Shown here piece by piece: positions 47,982 to 59,895 of a stretch of 64,000 bases of DNA. Position 1 is the stretch's first letter. Every line of letters starts with the position of its first letter. The DNA is from Rhineura floridana. Its lineage: Eukaryota; Chordata; Lepidosauria; Squamata; Rhineuridae. The position numbers and the translations under genes were made by a program. The notes beneath the pieces were generated by a model. The model was not told the origin of the DNA, searched no databases, and saw nothing but the letters and a program-made list of their open reading frames with translations. The stretch is taken from contig NC_084489.1 of NCBI RefSeq assembly GCF_030035675.1, positions 16,343,001 through 16,407,000 of the forward strand, read 5' to 3'.

Positions 47982-50900
47982 CAATAAAGCATTATAAATG
48001 GCTGTTTCTTAGAAGGGAAAAGGTTCCACACAGCTGCTCTATATAGTCAACATAACTCATCTTACTGATGTAGTGATTCAATCTGGATAGGGATCACACT
48101 TGGAGACACTCTTTGTAACTCTACGCCTTCAGCTTTTGCTTGAGTCCAAGTCTGAGCAATACACCAAAAACAACTGTGCTGCAGATTAACTGTAAGCCTG
48201 ATGAAGTTTCTGCTAACCGAGTGGCAAATAATAATAATACATTTCCATTGACAAATAATTTTTATTACAATGTTGCTGATGTAATGAACTAAATCAGAGC
48301 CTAAAACACTGAAATATGTTATGTGACAGAGCATTTTATTGGGTGATAATTTAAACAAGAAGGTGTTCCTATGATGGATATTTTGTGAAGCAGAGCATTC
48401 TAGAAACATGTCTCTTTTTTATAGTCAAGCTGTACTCTTTAAAAAGCACACACACAAGACTCTCATTCTTCTTGCAAAATGATTTATTGCTGTCAGATTG
48501 TAATATAATTTTAGGTGAGCTCATCTTTTCTTTCTGCCTTAGAGCCATTTTAACTTCATATTGCTCTCTTACTACAGACATGAAGGGAAAAAATGCACTC
48601 CCTTGTGCATTAAGGATGCTATCCTGACATTTTACTTCAGCCAATTGCTCTAGAAGTCATCAGTATTGCTCCACTTCTAAGCAGACCTTTTCTGAGCACA
48701 ACAAAAACAAATTGCTTGTATTGGAGCTTGCCTTGACCTCTATAACCCACAGTGGGAAAACTATATACTTTCACAAACGTGCAAAAGAGACGAAAGCTTC
48801 CAAGACCCCAATGGGCAGGTGAACTTTCTTTTTATAATACAGGGTATAAGCTCCTAAGGCCCAGAAATTCTCCTTCATTGAATTTGCTATTCTGCTGGTA
48901 GGCACTGCTTGCATTCCCATGGGTTTTACTATACTGCTTCAGTTCCCATAGATTCCCAGCATCCCTCAGCAACAGAAAGAGCTACTACATTTTCAGGGAA
49001 GCTGCTTCAGAAACGGTCACCCATCTACACAGATGTGCAACCACCTCTTATGTGATATATATTTATTAAAGTCTTACTACTCAGTATGCCTTTTACGATC
49101 CACAAAGCCATTCATGTAAATTAAATTGTTTAGGCTTCTGTTTTGCAAATATGCATGCGCACAGAGTCTGAAACCTTATGTAAATTCTTGGACTGGACAA
49201 ACATTTTTCGTCTTTTCAAGTGGAATTTGTAGCTTTTATCAACCACACCATGAGTGGCAGTACATATTGATATACTTCATTTAGCAAGTACAGAGGTTTG
49301 CATGTTCAAGTAAATGAACTCTCAAACAGTTCTCACCTGCAATTCCAATATGTAGTTCTATAATCTGTTTAGTATGTCAAACACCATATTAAAGCAGTTA
49401 AACCCTTTGCATGTATGGTTTGTAGCTGGGGATTTCAGCCACAGAGAGTTCCAACATATCCACAGGCTGCTGGGAGGGAGGGTGACTTGGAGGCTTGTTC
49501 AAACCTCTAAACCACTTTCCTCTACTAAATTTTGAAAGCTATAACATGCTAAAAAGGAAGGCAGCTTCATCCCTCTGAACAGGGTGCATAAACCACAGCC
49601 CCAAACAAGATATAGTGGTTCTTGGAGTCCAGAGCTCTCTAATAAGATCATTGTAAACATCAAGGCATTCTTTGTGGCATTTCTTGGACACCTCTTCCTC
49701 ACATATTACCTTCCTCAATGATACGAACATTTCAAAAAGGCTGGCCCAATAAAAGATGTCACTGTATGTCCTTCTGCAAAGATACAGGTATCCTGAAAAT
49801 CAATTAATTATGAAGTACTGTACATAATTTGGACATTGAAGAGATTACTACACATGGAATAAATACTAAAATATAGCTACATAATATTATAACAAATGAA
49901 TAACAATCAATCAAAAGAATACTTAGAATATACATAGCAAAATTCGGGATGTTTTGCATTCTGATTTGAACATTGAACTTTAAAAATGGAAATGGACAGA
50001 GGAAGGTCCACAAGCACATAAATGACTGATATCCTAGACTTAAAATATATTAACTAAAATGCAGCACATCAGAAAAATGGGTAATGAAAAAGGTTTCCTG
50101 AAGACCAAATAACTTCTCAAAACATAGTTAGCGTAGTTCAGAATGTGCCATATATGCTGTCTTTAATGTAATTTCCACATTACCAATGCACAATTTAACT
50201 TACAGGTTAAATATGGATTAAGAATCACAGAGCAGAAGATAATTTCATACATTTTTTTGCATTTGGTTGGAAGTCATAATGTAAGTAATATGGAATGGTA
50301 CTGTCAAGACAAGTGAAGCAAAATGAGACATTGTTTTTGTGTAAATGCTCTCTCTCTCTCCCCCTCTCCCTTGCAGTGGTTGCATTTGATAAAAGGTATG
50401 AAATGAGAAAAAAGAATGTTACTAATACTAACAATGCCCACTCAAACTGACATGACAGAACATGGAAGTTATTAAAACAAGAAAGGAGTAGAAATGCACT
50501 CTTGATGCTCATGATAAATAATGATCACATAAATGAATTATAAATGTTTGTTGGACTAGATTAACAGGAATTACTATGAAAGAACATTTTCATCTCCATT
50601 ATATTACAGAGATGTGGAGATGAATAAGACGAGGATCCATCACCTTGCCGGCCCTCCCCATCTCAGAACAGTAGTAGGCTTGTATCTTAGAGCCCTATGT
50701 ATCAAATCCACTTGAAGACAAGCTGCTTTTTTCATGCGTTCACAAGAACTTCCTATCAAAGTAGTAGCAACTTGGAACCATACAGCAATAGATTGGTCAG
50801 TAGCACACATTGTTATCCTTTCTCCTGAGTTAACACTTGTTTGAATCACTTGACTGGATAGGTGTAAACTGGAAAATTAGACAACCAATGATTCTTCTTT

Positions 50901-51014
50901 CTCTTGTTTTCCCATGTTCTGTGTAATAGTAACACAATGAATGTCTCACCAACCAATGCACACATACATCAGCAGCTTTCTTTCTGTATCAGCTGCAATT
51001 ATTAGGAGCGACGT
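47982..51014. other. ARPP21: Intronic stretch upstream (on the plus strand) of miR-128-2, no element recognised
   Basis: I see no LINE, SINE or DNA-element signature in this 3 kb. It lies immediately downstream of miR-128-2 in transcript direction. A short CTCTCTC/CCCTCTCCC pyrimidine run occurs near 50349-50372. The absence of insertions next to the microRNA may reflect constraint. Confidence 0.4.
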
Positions 51015-51098
51015 GACACAGTAGGAAAAGAGACCGGTTCACTGTGAGACCTGCTACTCACTCTCTTACAGTGTAACGGCCCCCCTTCCAACTGCACA
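51015..51098 (-). ncRNA. MIR128-2: miR-128-2 precursor hairpin
   Basis: miR-128 is a brain-enriched microRNA that restrains neuronal excitability and dendritic growth by repressing many neuronal mRNAs. The 3p product lies at 51027-51047 on the minus strand (TCACAGTGAACCGG... , seed CACAGTG). The 5p product lies at about 51062-51084 (GGGGGCCGTTACACTG...). The loop between them contains GTGAGTAGCAGG, and the outer stem pairs TGTGCAGTTGG with CTACTG. As I remember the two vertebrate loci, the loop and stem match mir-128-2, whose host is ARPP21, and not mir-128-1, whose host is R3HDM1. It is in sense orientation in the intron, about 740 bp from the upstream exon, so it is expected to be processed from ARPP21 pre-mRNA. 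The 5p arm shows two apparent differences from the mammalian sequence; the 3p arm shows none. Confidence 0.96.
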
Positions 51099-51836
51099 TC
51101 ACTGTGAGGATCTACACCAACGGAGTACCACACAGACTCTAGAGAGCCTTGTCACCTGCTGTGCTCATCGTGACTAACTCAAGGAGGAGGACTGGAAAAC
51201 AGCATAACTTTACCAAGGCATACAAAACATTTTAGGTGGCCGTCTCTGTATTTCAGAGTTACAAGCCTATATATTGTCATAATCCCTCATTGCTTTCTTT
51301 TCCGGTCCCTGGTTTTAATAGATTCAACCTCCTCGTCAAATGCTAATATTGAAATATCACTGAAATATTAACAATTTGAACGATGACCTAGTTTTGATCC
51401 AGCCCTTAAGAGAACTGATGCTTAGAGGACGTACTGGTTTGCAGTGACAAAACCAAAAGTCTGAATGTCATTTAGATATTAAGTATTAATATTTGAAATG
51501 AAGCTTTTTAAAATGTAAGACTCTTACAAAGCAATGATGTGCGTGTGTGTGTGTTGCAAGAGAGCCCAGCTGAGCTCTGACAGAAGAGTCTGTGGGAAAG
51601 GTTTTAACTGGCAAAGGCTTCCTTGTGGAATGTTGTTTATAGAAACAAATTCGGGTCAGGTCTTTGGTTGGGTAAAGAGTTAATGGTATAAGTGGGTCAG
51701 GAATTTAATTTTGGGAGTCAAAGCTGCTTCCTCTCTCCATACATACATATATTGACTAGGCTGCTGCACCTATGAATTCATCCAGACATATAACTTGAAA
51801 GATCTAGCTAAAGAATCAAGTAGTAGATGAAAATAC

Positions 51837-51963
51837 CTGCTTGCTGTGCAGTCTGTGGTATTTGTGGACTCCGTTGTGTATTGTATTGAACAGAGGCCAT
51901 GGGTCTGTACTGTTGAGTTGCTGAGGTAGGGTATTGACCAGATGGGTAATAATACACAGGCAT
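51837..51963 (-). CDS. ARPP21: ARPP21 coding exon upstream of the miR-128-2 intron (127 bp)
   Basis: The exon encodes MPVYYYPSGQYPTSATQQYR, PMASVQYNTQRSPQIPQTAQ and QA, then the first base of a glycine codon. The Tyr/Gln/Pro-rich wording (VYYYPSGQYPTS, QQYRPMASVQY) is the signature of the tail of the ARPP21/R3HDM family. It is preceded by a TTTTCAAAAACAG acceptor and followed by a GTATTTTC donor. It enters in phase 0 after the exon at 63795 (ending PPPAQ) and leaves in phase 1, which fits the exon at 5036-5184. No stop or shift is present. A CT/CA microsatellite begins about 50 bp upstream of its acceptor in gene orientation. Confidence 0.94.
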
Positions 51964-52012
51964 CTGTTTTTGAAAATAAGAACAAGTAAAAATGCATTAT
52001 AAAGCTGTACAA

Positions 52013-52014
<2 letters not shown>

Positions 52015-52073
<59 letters not shown>
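52015..52073. repeat. (CT)n(CA)n compound microsatellite
   Basis: About 15 CT units run into about 14 CA units, about 50 bp from the 3' splice site of the exon at 51837-51963. In gene orientation it is GT then GA repeats upstream of the acceptor. Confidence 0.95.
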
Positions 52074-52663
52074 CAGCTTAAGTATAACAGTTTGATCATG
52101 ACCAAAATTATTTATGAAATGCAGGCTTTTTGAGCTTAGCAAGTCTCCTGACAACCTATGCAAAAGCTGCACAAAGGCATTTTTTTAAAGCATGGTGACT
52201 ATTCTAACAAGTAGAATATTGCTATCTAGAGATGTATTAAATTTTTTTTAAAAAATACCAGCCACTTAAAGAAAAGCAAAGAGCTATTTGAAATATACAA
52301 CTTGCTGTTTTCTAGATTTCCATGACTTCAGAATGATATCCTGTAAATCACCAATGCTATTAGATACAGCTATATAAAAAGAGTGTAACGCCAGTCAAAA
52401 TTACAAGATACAAAGTACTTTGTGAAACAGGGATGGTTGCAAAGGGGGGGGGAGGAACTGAGGAGTCCAAAGGAGGCAGATAAGAAGAGGGAATGCAGCC
52501 CTTGAGATGACTCACTGCAGAAATGAGGAGACAAAAATCCCCAGGATCAGAAGAATTGCCATAAGAGGTAACTGCTGAAAGGGAAGAGCTCATCATATTG
52601 ACAAGCCCTCTAAAAGTTTATGAAAAAATGCTTTCTTTTTCAAAGCTTTTTATGCTGTTTTCT

Positions 52664-53090
52664 AGACTCATAGAATCATAGAATAGTAGAGTTGGAAGGG
52701 GCCTATAAGGCCATCAAGTCCAACCCCCTGTGCAATGCAGGAATCCAAACCAAAGCATTCCTGACAGATGGCTGTCCAGATGCCTCTTGAATGCCACCAG
52801 TGTTGGAGAGCCCACTACCTCTCTAGGTAATTGATGCCATTGCTGCATGGCTCTAATAGTTAAGACGTTTTTCCTGATGTCCAGTCGAAATCTGGCTTCC
52901 TGCAACTTCAGCCCAGTATTCCGTGTCCTGCACTCTGGGACGACCGAGAAGAGATCCCGGCCCCCCTCTATGTGGCAACCTTTCATGTTCTTGAAGAGTG
53001 CTATCATATCTCCCCTCAGTCTTCTCTTCTCCAGGCTAAACATGCCCAGTTCTTTCAGTCTCTCCTCATAGGACTCCAATGGGATCATTG
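52664..53090 (-). mobile_element. CR1 LINE 3' fragment
   Basis: The plus strand starts TCATAGAATCATAGAATAG, the reverse of the ATTCTATGA repeat that ends CR1 elements, followed by GAGTTGGAAGGGGCCTATAA and CCATCAAGTCCAACCCCCTG. The minus strand encodes ESYEERLKELGMFSLEKRRL, RGDMIALFKNMKGCHIEGGR and RFRLDIRKNVLTIRAMQQWH, the C-terminus of CR1 ORF2, still as an open frame of 124 codons. It is 5'-truncated, as is usual. Confidence 0.95.
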
Positions 53091-53989
53091 CTTATTTATT
53101 TAAATATGCACACTGCAATTTGGTGCAATAGTGAGTAGACACTGAGGAAGGGCCTACCACACATTCAGCATACATTCTGGCAAATCTGGACATGGATGAA
53201 AAAAGGGGCATGGAGATTGCTTTTTTCTTTTTTTAGTATCTTAACAACTCCCTTTACATTTTCAGCAATGAGCATGGCAACAGAGCTATAGCACATCCCT
53301 AATTCTGGTGGAAGGGCACAGTTCAGTTTAAGCTGTGGCTATACAGTTTCATCCCTAAGCTAGAAGAGATGCATTGAGGAGGACTGGGATTTCTGAAGGA
53401 CAGTTTGGCCAAAAGAGAGTATGGGATGCTTAAATTAGAGAATACTGCCAATTAAAATAAAGTAAGAATGAAGCCTTGGCTATATTTGCAGAATCAGGAT
53501 CCCACAACATGGGGTGAACTTCAACAAGTACAGCAGGATGTCCTCTTCAGCCACATTGCATGGAGAACAGGGGGAGGGGGACAGAGTTGACAGGGACATG
53601 ATGATGGGAGCGGGGACAAGTGGGTCATGCCTCTATTCCATGCAATTGTTAATTGTGTGGATAGAATGCCTGAATAGGGCTGCTGTTGTCATGGTTAGAG
53701 TATTTGAATAATTTTTGTAAAAAAACAACACACAACAGAAATGAAAGAGAAGGATTGTAACTAAAATGAGAACAAAATGTTTGTACCACATGATAATACC
53801 TGTTTTTTAAAACTCAAACTGCCAGGAACAAATTAACAATTAAATCATATCTCTATTGTTATAGTGTTTGTCAACGATGCTGATAAAGGAGAGGGCCACA
53901 GCTCCATGCTATAGCACATTCTTTGCTTGCTCAAGGTCTTCCTGAGACTGTCATTTCCAGTTACAAGGATCTTAGATAGCAAGACTAGG

Positions 53990-54180
53990 AAAGAACTATG
54001 TCTGCTATATATTGCTTCCAGCATCAGAGGCAGAATGCTCTTGAATACCAGTTGCAAGAGAGTGCCTTTGTGCTAATACCCTGTTGTGGGATCCTCAGAG
54101 GCATTTGACTGGCCACCTTGGGAACAAGTGCTACCAAATGGGCCTGTGGTTTGATTCAACAGGGCTCTTCTTTGGAGAAT
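53990..54180 (+). mobile_element. CR1-like LINE 3' UTR fragment
   Basis: CAGCATCAGAGGCAGAATGC, TTGAATACCAGTTGCAAGAG, ATTTGACTGGCCACCTTGGG and GATTCAACAGGGCTCTTCTT follow the 3' UTR order of the elements at 31480 and 33640. It is more worn than either. Confidence 0.65.
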
Positions 54181-54284
54181 CACTGCCAGAATAGATGGAA
54201 CCAGGCTACACAGACCAATGGCCTGACTTCTTATTTGGCTGCTACATTTCTTCACACATTTTCTAATCTAACTATGCTTTAGAT

Positions 54285-54419
54285 CAGGGATAGGGAAACT
54301 TTAGGCCTCCAGATGTTATTGGACAACAACTCATCATTCCTGAGGTTTAGCTATGTGGGGCAGGGCTGATTGAAACTAGAGTCCAACAACTTCTGAAGGG
54401 CCCAGGTTCCCCATTCCTG
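54285..54419. mobile_element. hAT-like MITE (135 bp)
   Basis: The ends CAGGGATAGGGAAACTTTAG and TTCCCCATTCCTG are inverted copies, and the subterminal CCAGATGTTATTGGACAAC...GAGTCCAACAACTTCTG extends the palindrome. Flanks CTTTAGAT and CCTTACAG agree at 5 of 8 positions, a possible worn 8-bp duplication. Confidence 0.8.
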
Positions 54420-55779
54420 CCTTACAGAGTCTATATACAGAGCCTTTCAGTGGGATAGACCCAACAGTAAGGCGAAAAAGAGAGGGAAAGATACGAGGAA
54501 GAAGACTTTCTACCTCTGTAATTATTATGAACAAATTAGAGCACTTTTGATATTGAAAGGAGAGCTTGGTGGCCGGGCTACATCCCATAAGCTATAATGT
54601 GTATTCTTGGATAATCATAAATTGGTAGCCTAAATATAGCAATTTATATTTACAAAGTACTATAGAGACTCAAATAAATTTATCTCTGTAGAATTTAGAT
54701 ACTCTTATCCAGAGTTAGCCACACAGAAATTATTTTTTAAATTGACTGGAAGAGAATGGGCAGTTTTCTCCAGGTGCCACTTTTGGCCACTGTTTTTTGT
54801 GCACTGAAACTCAGCATGAAAGCTATTATTATGAGGGAGTGGCTTACAAAAGTTCATGCCATAGACGATAAACATTTCAAAACAGATTTATTTACAGGAT
54901 CAAAGCAGAGATTCAGTAACAGCTTGGACTTGAGATCAAGACTGGGGGCAGGCATGAATAATCAACAACCAGAGTCCATGTGAAGAAATTGTCTTTAGCT
55001 GCCAATGCTATCTTTTCACCTTTCTTTATGGACACACACACAACAAAGATTTTTGAAAGTCAGCAAAGCATATAGCATTGTGAACTGCATACATCACGGT
55101 GTCAGAAGTTGCTAGGCAAAAAAGCACCTGCAGTCAGACAGAAAAAGCACCAGTAACCATTTGATATAGAAAGCCATTCCATCCTCATCATCTAACTCAA
55201 CTGCCACTGATTCTGTAGACCTGTGTAAATGTACATTTGTTCAAGTCTGGAAGAAGCCTTAGCAAGATCTGTAAAGCCATAATGTTTGGACTGAACCTAG
55301 CAAAATGTTGTAGAACCCTCCTGCTATTATCATGAAACTGTTACCCCATTATGTTGTTAATCAAGTTGTTTCCCCCTTTTTGCTGTCTGTTCTTGGGAAA
55401 AATATGAATACTTGGCTACTGTAAAAAGGTAATCGATTAATCATGCCAAATTGTATGTTTCCACCTAATATTCTATCCTGCTAACGGTATTCTTCAGAAT
55501 TATCACTGGCAGCTCTAATACCACTAAATAGAGTATATATATGTAATCTATTTCCTGAGTTGCTTACTGTGTGACAATTGGCATCATGCAGATCAATTTA
55601 TGGTGGCCTCCATATGGCAGCTATTGAGCCTACATTGTCCAGCCTTGCTTGAGACAGTGTCATGTAGAGACAAATTATGACTGGATACCCATACACATAT
55701 GCATGTGGAAGAAAGAAAGGATACAAAAAGCAAAGCCTTTTGATTTACTTTTAATTTAGGAACCTCCACTTATTGGGCT

Positions 55780-57055
55780 TTATCATAGCTGTTACCTTTA
55801 TTGGGAAATAGATGGAGGAAGGAGTATAACCCTGATGATTCACCTTGTCTCTCAGTGGCTTTTGCTGCGTCAGCCATGGTTTCCTTCTGGAGCAGCTTTT
55901 GGGAACTGGAGGCATGATGATATGGCAGTTCTCTCCCTACCTGCAAGGCTGTTTACAGAAAGTGGCATTTGAACTGCTGCTTGGCACCCTTGGTGAGGTT
56001 GCACAGGTTTCCTCCATGCTATTTAATATGTATATGAAGCTGCTGAGGAAACTCATCCAGGGATTGGTGGTGCAGCAGCATCAGTATGCTAATGACACCC
56101 ACCTCTGTCTCTCTAGTCCATCTGAACCAGGTGAGGCTGAGCAGGTGCTGGAGGCTTAATTGGATTAATGAGTGCCAATAAACTGAAGCTGAATCATGCT
56201 AAGATGGAGACATTGTTGGTGAGTGGTTCTTGTGGCTGGGAACTGGAGAAAAAGCCTTTTCTGGATAGAGTTGCACTCCCCCCTGAAGGAACACCTCCAT
56301 AGCTTGAGGTTACTCCTTGGATTCAACATTGTCACTGAAGGCCCAGCTGGCATCAGTGGCAAACAATGCATATTTCCAGCTCCAACTGGTAAACTGGTTC
56401 CAGCTGTTCCTAGATCAGGACAGATTGCCACAGTAAACCGTGCTCTGGTAAACTTCCATTTAGACTACAGTAATGTGTACTATGGAAAGTTACCTCCAAA
56501 AGCTGCATCTAGTGCAAAATGTGGACATCAGATTGGTGAGCAGTGTATTTTATCAGGACCATACAACACCTATCCTGTCTGAACTGCAATGGCTGCCAAT
56601 ATGCTTCTGGGATCAATTTAAAGTTTTGATTATCATATAAAGCCCTGAATCACTTGTCCCAAATACTTGAAGGAGCACCCCTCCAAATATCTGCTGTCTC
56701 AAGCCTTGATAGATATGTTGGGGAGGACCTTCTTTTTGGTTTGTTGATGCGTATAGCCTATCGCATGGTGATGCACAGCAGGGACTTCTCAGTGGTGGCA
56801 TCCTGTCTTCCTCCTAGAGGTCTGGTTGTCTCTCTCAGTACTGAGTTTTTGGTGCAGACACATTTCCTCACCTAGACTGTTGGGTCAGTGACTTTTTTAT
56901 GCTACACTTTAGTGATGTATTGATGTAATTTTCTTAAATGTCATGGTTTTATATTTTTAATGTTTTATTGAATTTTAATGGTTTTAGTTGTAAACCACTT
57001 TGTTACTGCTGATGAAGGGTGGTTTAAAAATTGAAAAAAATAAGTAAAATAATAA
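55780..57055 (+). mobile_element. L2-type LINE, RT to 3' end, worn
   Basis: The plus strand shows worn RT wording (WQFSPYLQGCLQKVAFELLL, SSMLFNMYMKLLRKLIQGLV, a catalytic region QHQYANDTHLCLSSPSEPGE) where YADD has become YAND. Next come remnants of PLKEQVHSLRLL and of the WLPI and LNHLSQ-type C-terminal blocks. The 3' end reads GTTGTAAACCACTTTG and GATGAAGGGTGGTTTAAAAA with an A-rich tail. The active-site change and the many frame shifts show a long-dead copy. Confidence 0.85.
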
Positions 57056-58519
57056 TGAAAGTGGCCAGTTTGGCTACTGGTCAGATACTCTGATTAAACA
57101 GTGATACTGGCTATTGATGTAATACCCTTGGCCATGATTACTAAAGAACATATGATGAAATAAGTGCAAGATCAGAGGATGTGTAGCATATTTTTTTCTG
57201 AAGTGGGGGAAGTGGGAAATTTCTCCCAAAGAAAATAAAAATCAGACTGCTCTAGGCATTTTCTAGCCATCAGCTTGCCACAAAGGACAATCAGATAAGA
57301 GGCTGGAAAGCAAAAAAGAACTCCTTTTAAGCTTCTAAAAGAATATTTCAGCCAGAGTGAGACAATGCAGGGCAGGAGGAAAAGGCAAGTGAGGAACAAA
57401 TGCTTTCCATTCCTTTTAGATGTGTCACTTTTAAAATCTATTTGCTCCTGCTTTGATGCAAAATGGGAAACTGAGCTGTAGAAGGCAGCTGCAAAGGCAG
57501 CTTTAATTAAACTTTAATATATTAACGTGCAATATCTTTAGACTCCCAGGCTCAGCCAACTTCCATCTTTTTCCTTCAAAGATAATCCCACACTGACTGG
57601 ACATGCTCACAAATTGCCTATCGTCAACTGCATTCAAAGCTACGGGATCTGATAGAAGAGAAGCCCCTTCGCCAATGTAATTACCAAAACTAATTAGATA
57701 TTTACATACAAGCCGCCCCATTATGATAACAAATCTGACAGCAGGATATCATGATACAAAAAAAACCCCGCAAAACAATTTCACATTGATTACATTGTGT
57801 GGATGATTGAATCATAACATTTTACAAGACAAAATAGCATAAGTGTATTGAAATCTCCCTGTCTGTCCCCCTAATGTTAACAGTAAATCAACTTAAGGAA
57901 CCTTGTAGTTTGTTCAGATCGACTTAAAGCTTTGTGCCACCAGTTGAACAGAGCACTTAAAAACATAATACATGACATTGATATTAATTTTCTTTAGCAA
58001 ACTATGGCCCTATTCTCAAGTTCCCAGAGCACTATCATATCTGGCCCCCCAACACAAACAAATTCCCCCATAGCTCAGAGCCTCTTTGCTTCAAATAGAT
58101 ATGAAGCTCTGAGGCCTCTGGGATCAACCTTACTACCCTGTATATTCCATGATAGAATCAGTGGTCAAATGGCAAGTGTCCAAGAAATGACATGATCAGC
58201 ATGACCCCGTATGATTCCAAAGTTACTGAAGTTACTATACTTGATGTGGGATCAAACCTGGTGGGGAGGGGGGAACAGCTAAAACGTCAATTCAGTAACG
58301 TAACAATCTACATATTTCCAAGTGAGGGAAAGTGGGAGAAAGGAAACAGATCATATAAATAAATATTTACTAATTCCTCATTATCATGAGAATTAGAGAG
58401 CCCCATAATGAGAGTTACATGATGTTTTTTTCTAAATACTTTTAGGATCTGCTATGTGTTAGGTATTTGCCAGGATATAGGAAGCATAGTTGGATCATGG
58501 ATGTTGGAGAGTACGGTTG

Positions 58520-58595
58520 GTAGGGATAACCAGCTCCTGCTGGGAGGAAAGCCAGGATATAAATCAAATAATAAATAATAAATAAAATAAATAAC
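58520..58595 (+). mobile_element. LINE 3'-end scrap
   Basis: CTGCTGGGAGGAAAGCCAGG and ATATAAATCAAATAATAAAT make up an L2-type 3' terminus and tail with no coding part. Confidence 0.6.
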
Positions 58596-58751
58596 ATCCA
58601 GGAAAAAAAACAAGCCAGATAGGGAGGAAATGGATAGAATTCTGAGCAGATAATAGGAAACAGGAGTTAGAGAAGGGGCAGGGCAGTGTGAAGAGAAGGA
58701 GTATCAGGTACATATTTTAATCACTTAAAATTAATCATAATAGAGAATGTT

Positions 58752-58784
58752 TATACTGATTTTAGCCAAAAGGCTGAGAAGTGA
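58752..58784 (-). pseudogene. U2 snRNA 5'-end pseudogene scrap
   Basis: On the minus strand the sequence TTCACTTCTCAGCCTTTTGG and then CTAAAATCAGTATAA matches the first ~33 bases of U2 snRNA (TCGCTTCTCGGCCTTTTGGC, TAAGATCAAGTGTAGTA) with several changes, and stops there. There are no snRNA promoter elements. It is not functional. Confidence 0.65.
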
Positions 58785-58809
58785 AACACTTCAAGAAGTG
58801 GAGAAACAG

Positions 58810-59150
58810 GATTTTAAAAATTTATTGATTATTAAATGTATATCCTGCACCTTTAGCTTCAGGGTAGCTAACAAACCAGGAACCAATAGAATTTATGAAT
58901 AAAATCAATAAATACGACAGAGACGTAAGGTAAGAGAGAGCTAAGAAACTTACAATGGCTTAAATGGTCTAAAAAAGATTTAAGTAGCCTAGGAGAATGA
59001 AAAGGTCTTTTGGGCTAAAAGGACAGCAGCATAGGTCCAGGTGAGCTTTGCTAGGAAAGGTATTTCATAGACAAGATCCTGCAACTTGAAAGGCCATCTC
59101 TCCGGTTGTCACCTACTGACATCAAAAGGTAGAAAAACCCAGTTAAAGCT
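58810..59150 (-). mobile_element. L2-like LINE 3' fragment
   Basis: The plus strand reads TTTATTGATTATTAAATGTA, ATCCTGCACCTTTAGC and CTTCAGGGTAGCTAACAAAC, followed by worn sequence matching the end of an L2-type ORF2 in reverse (GAAAAGGTCTTTTGGGC, GAAAGGCCATCTCTCC). The left edge is the LINE 3' end; the right edge is approximate. Confidence 0.6.
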
Positions 59151-59614
59151 GCAAACTTATTCCATAGTCTGGCTATCAAGAGACCACTTAAGAGGCAGGT
59201 GATCTTTAAAACAACTACTTAGTGTTACCTGTTCTCCCTGGCAGATTGCCCCAGTCTCTCAGTGACCAGTTTAGTCCTATTTCTGCTAATGACAACAGCA
59301 CCATGTCATCAGCTGATATCACTATGTTTACAAAATAAGACAACAAGTGACACAGGGAAATCAGCACAATTTCATAGCTCTGGGAGGCTAGCAGCCAGTG
59401 AGGTGGGGCCCCATTGCTCACTTGGCTTCCTAATGCAGAAGTTGGTGCTAGTAATAGAGAGGGAGACTGGTGTGGAGGTCGGTGCAGTGCAGGCACAACA
59501 CTGGAGCCAATCTGACACTCCTAATGCTGCATCCCCAATGCAGTGACCTTCCTGCCACTTCACCTCTCTTGGTTACCGGCAGTGACTTCCAGATTGGGAA
59601 GCTGAGTGAGCAAC

Positions 59615-59895
59615 CAGGGCTGTGGAGTCGGTAAGTCAAACCTTCGACTCTGACTCCTCCATTTTTCTACTGTCAGACTCCAACTCCTTCATAAATGGCA
59701 AATGTATATTAATTTTCTACTGTCTGACTCCAACTCTGACTCCTTCATAAATGGCAAAAGTATATTAATGTATTAATATTAAAATATTAATTTTATTTTG
59801 AAGCCGGAGTCAGTACATTCTACCGACTCCGACTCCACCCAAAATTGCTTCTGACTCCGACTCCACCTAAAATTACTTCCGACTCCACAGCCCTG
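59615..59895. mobile_element. hAT nonautonomous element with perfect ends (281 bp)
   Basis: The ends CAGGGCTGTGGAGTCGG and CCGACTCCACAGCCCTG are exact inverted copies of 17 bp. The flanks are a perfect 8-bp direct repeat TGAGCAAC (59607-59614 and 59896-59903), diagnostic of hAT transposition. The interior is a degenerate tandem of GACTCCGACTCC-type words around an AT-rich centre (about 59700-59800), with no coding frame. The intact target repeat suggests a relatively recent insertion. Confidence 0.96.

Larger units (their letters stand above)
5185..51836 (-). other. ARPP21: ARPP21 46.7-kb intron hosting miR-128-2
   Basis: This intron joins the exon ending at 51837 (donor GTATTT) to the exon starting at 5184. 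It holds almost all transposon debris of the window, listed separately, and the miR-128-2 hairpin about 740 bp downstream of its 5' splice site. Stretches where I see no recognisable element include 5185-6113, 16886-18611, 26206-27227, 28336-29667, 46576-47646 and 47982-51014. Some of these may be conserved noncoding DNA. Confidence 0.85.

Noticed and set aside
51770-52105. Open frame of 111 codons on the minus strand over the ARPP21 exon
   Set aside because: It overlaps the true exon (51837-51963) in a different frame and includes the CT/CA microsatellite. Splice signals and phase support the shorter exon.
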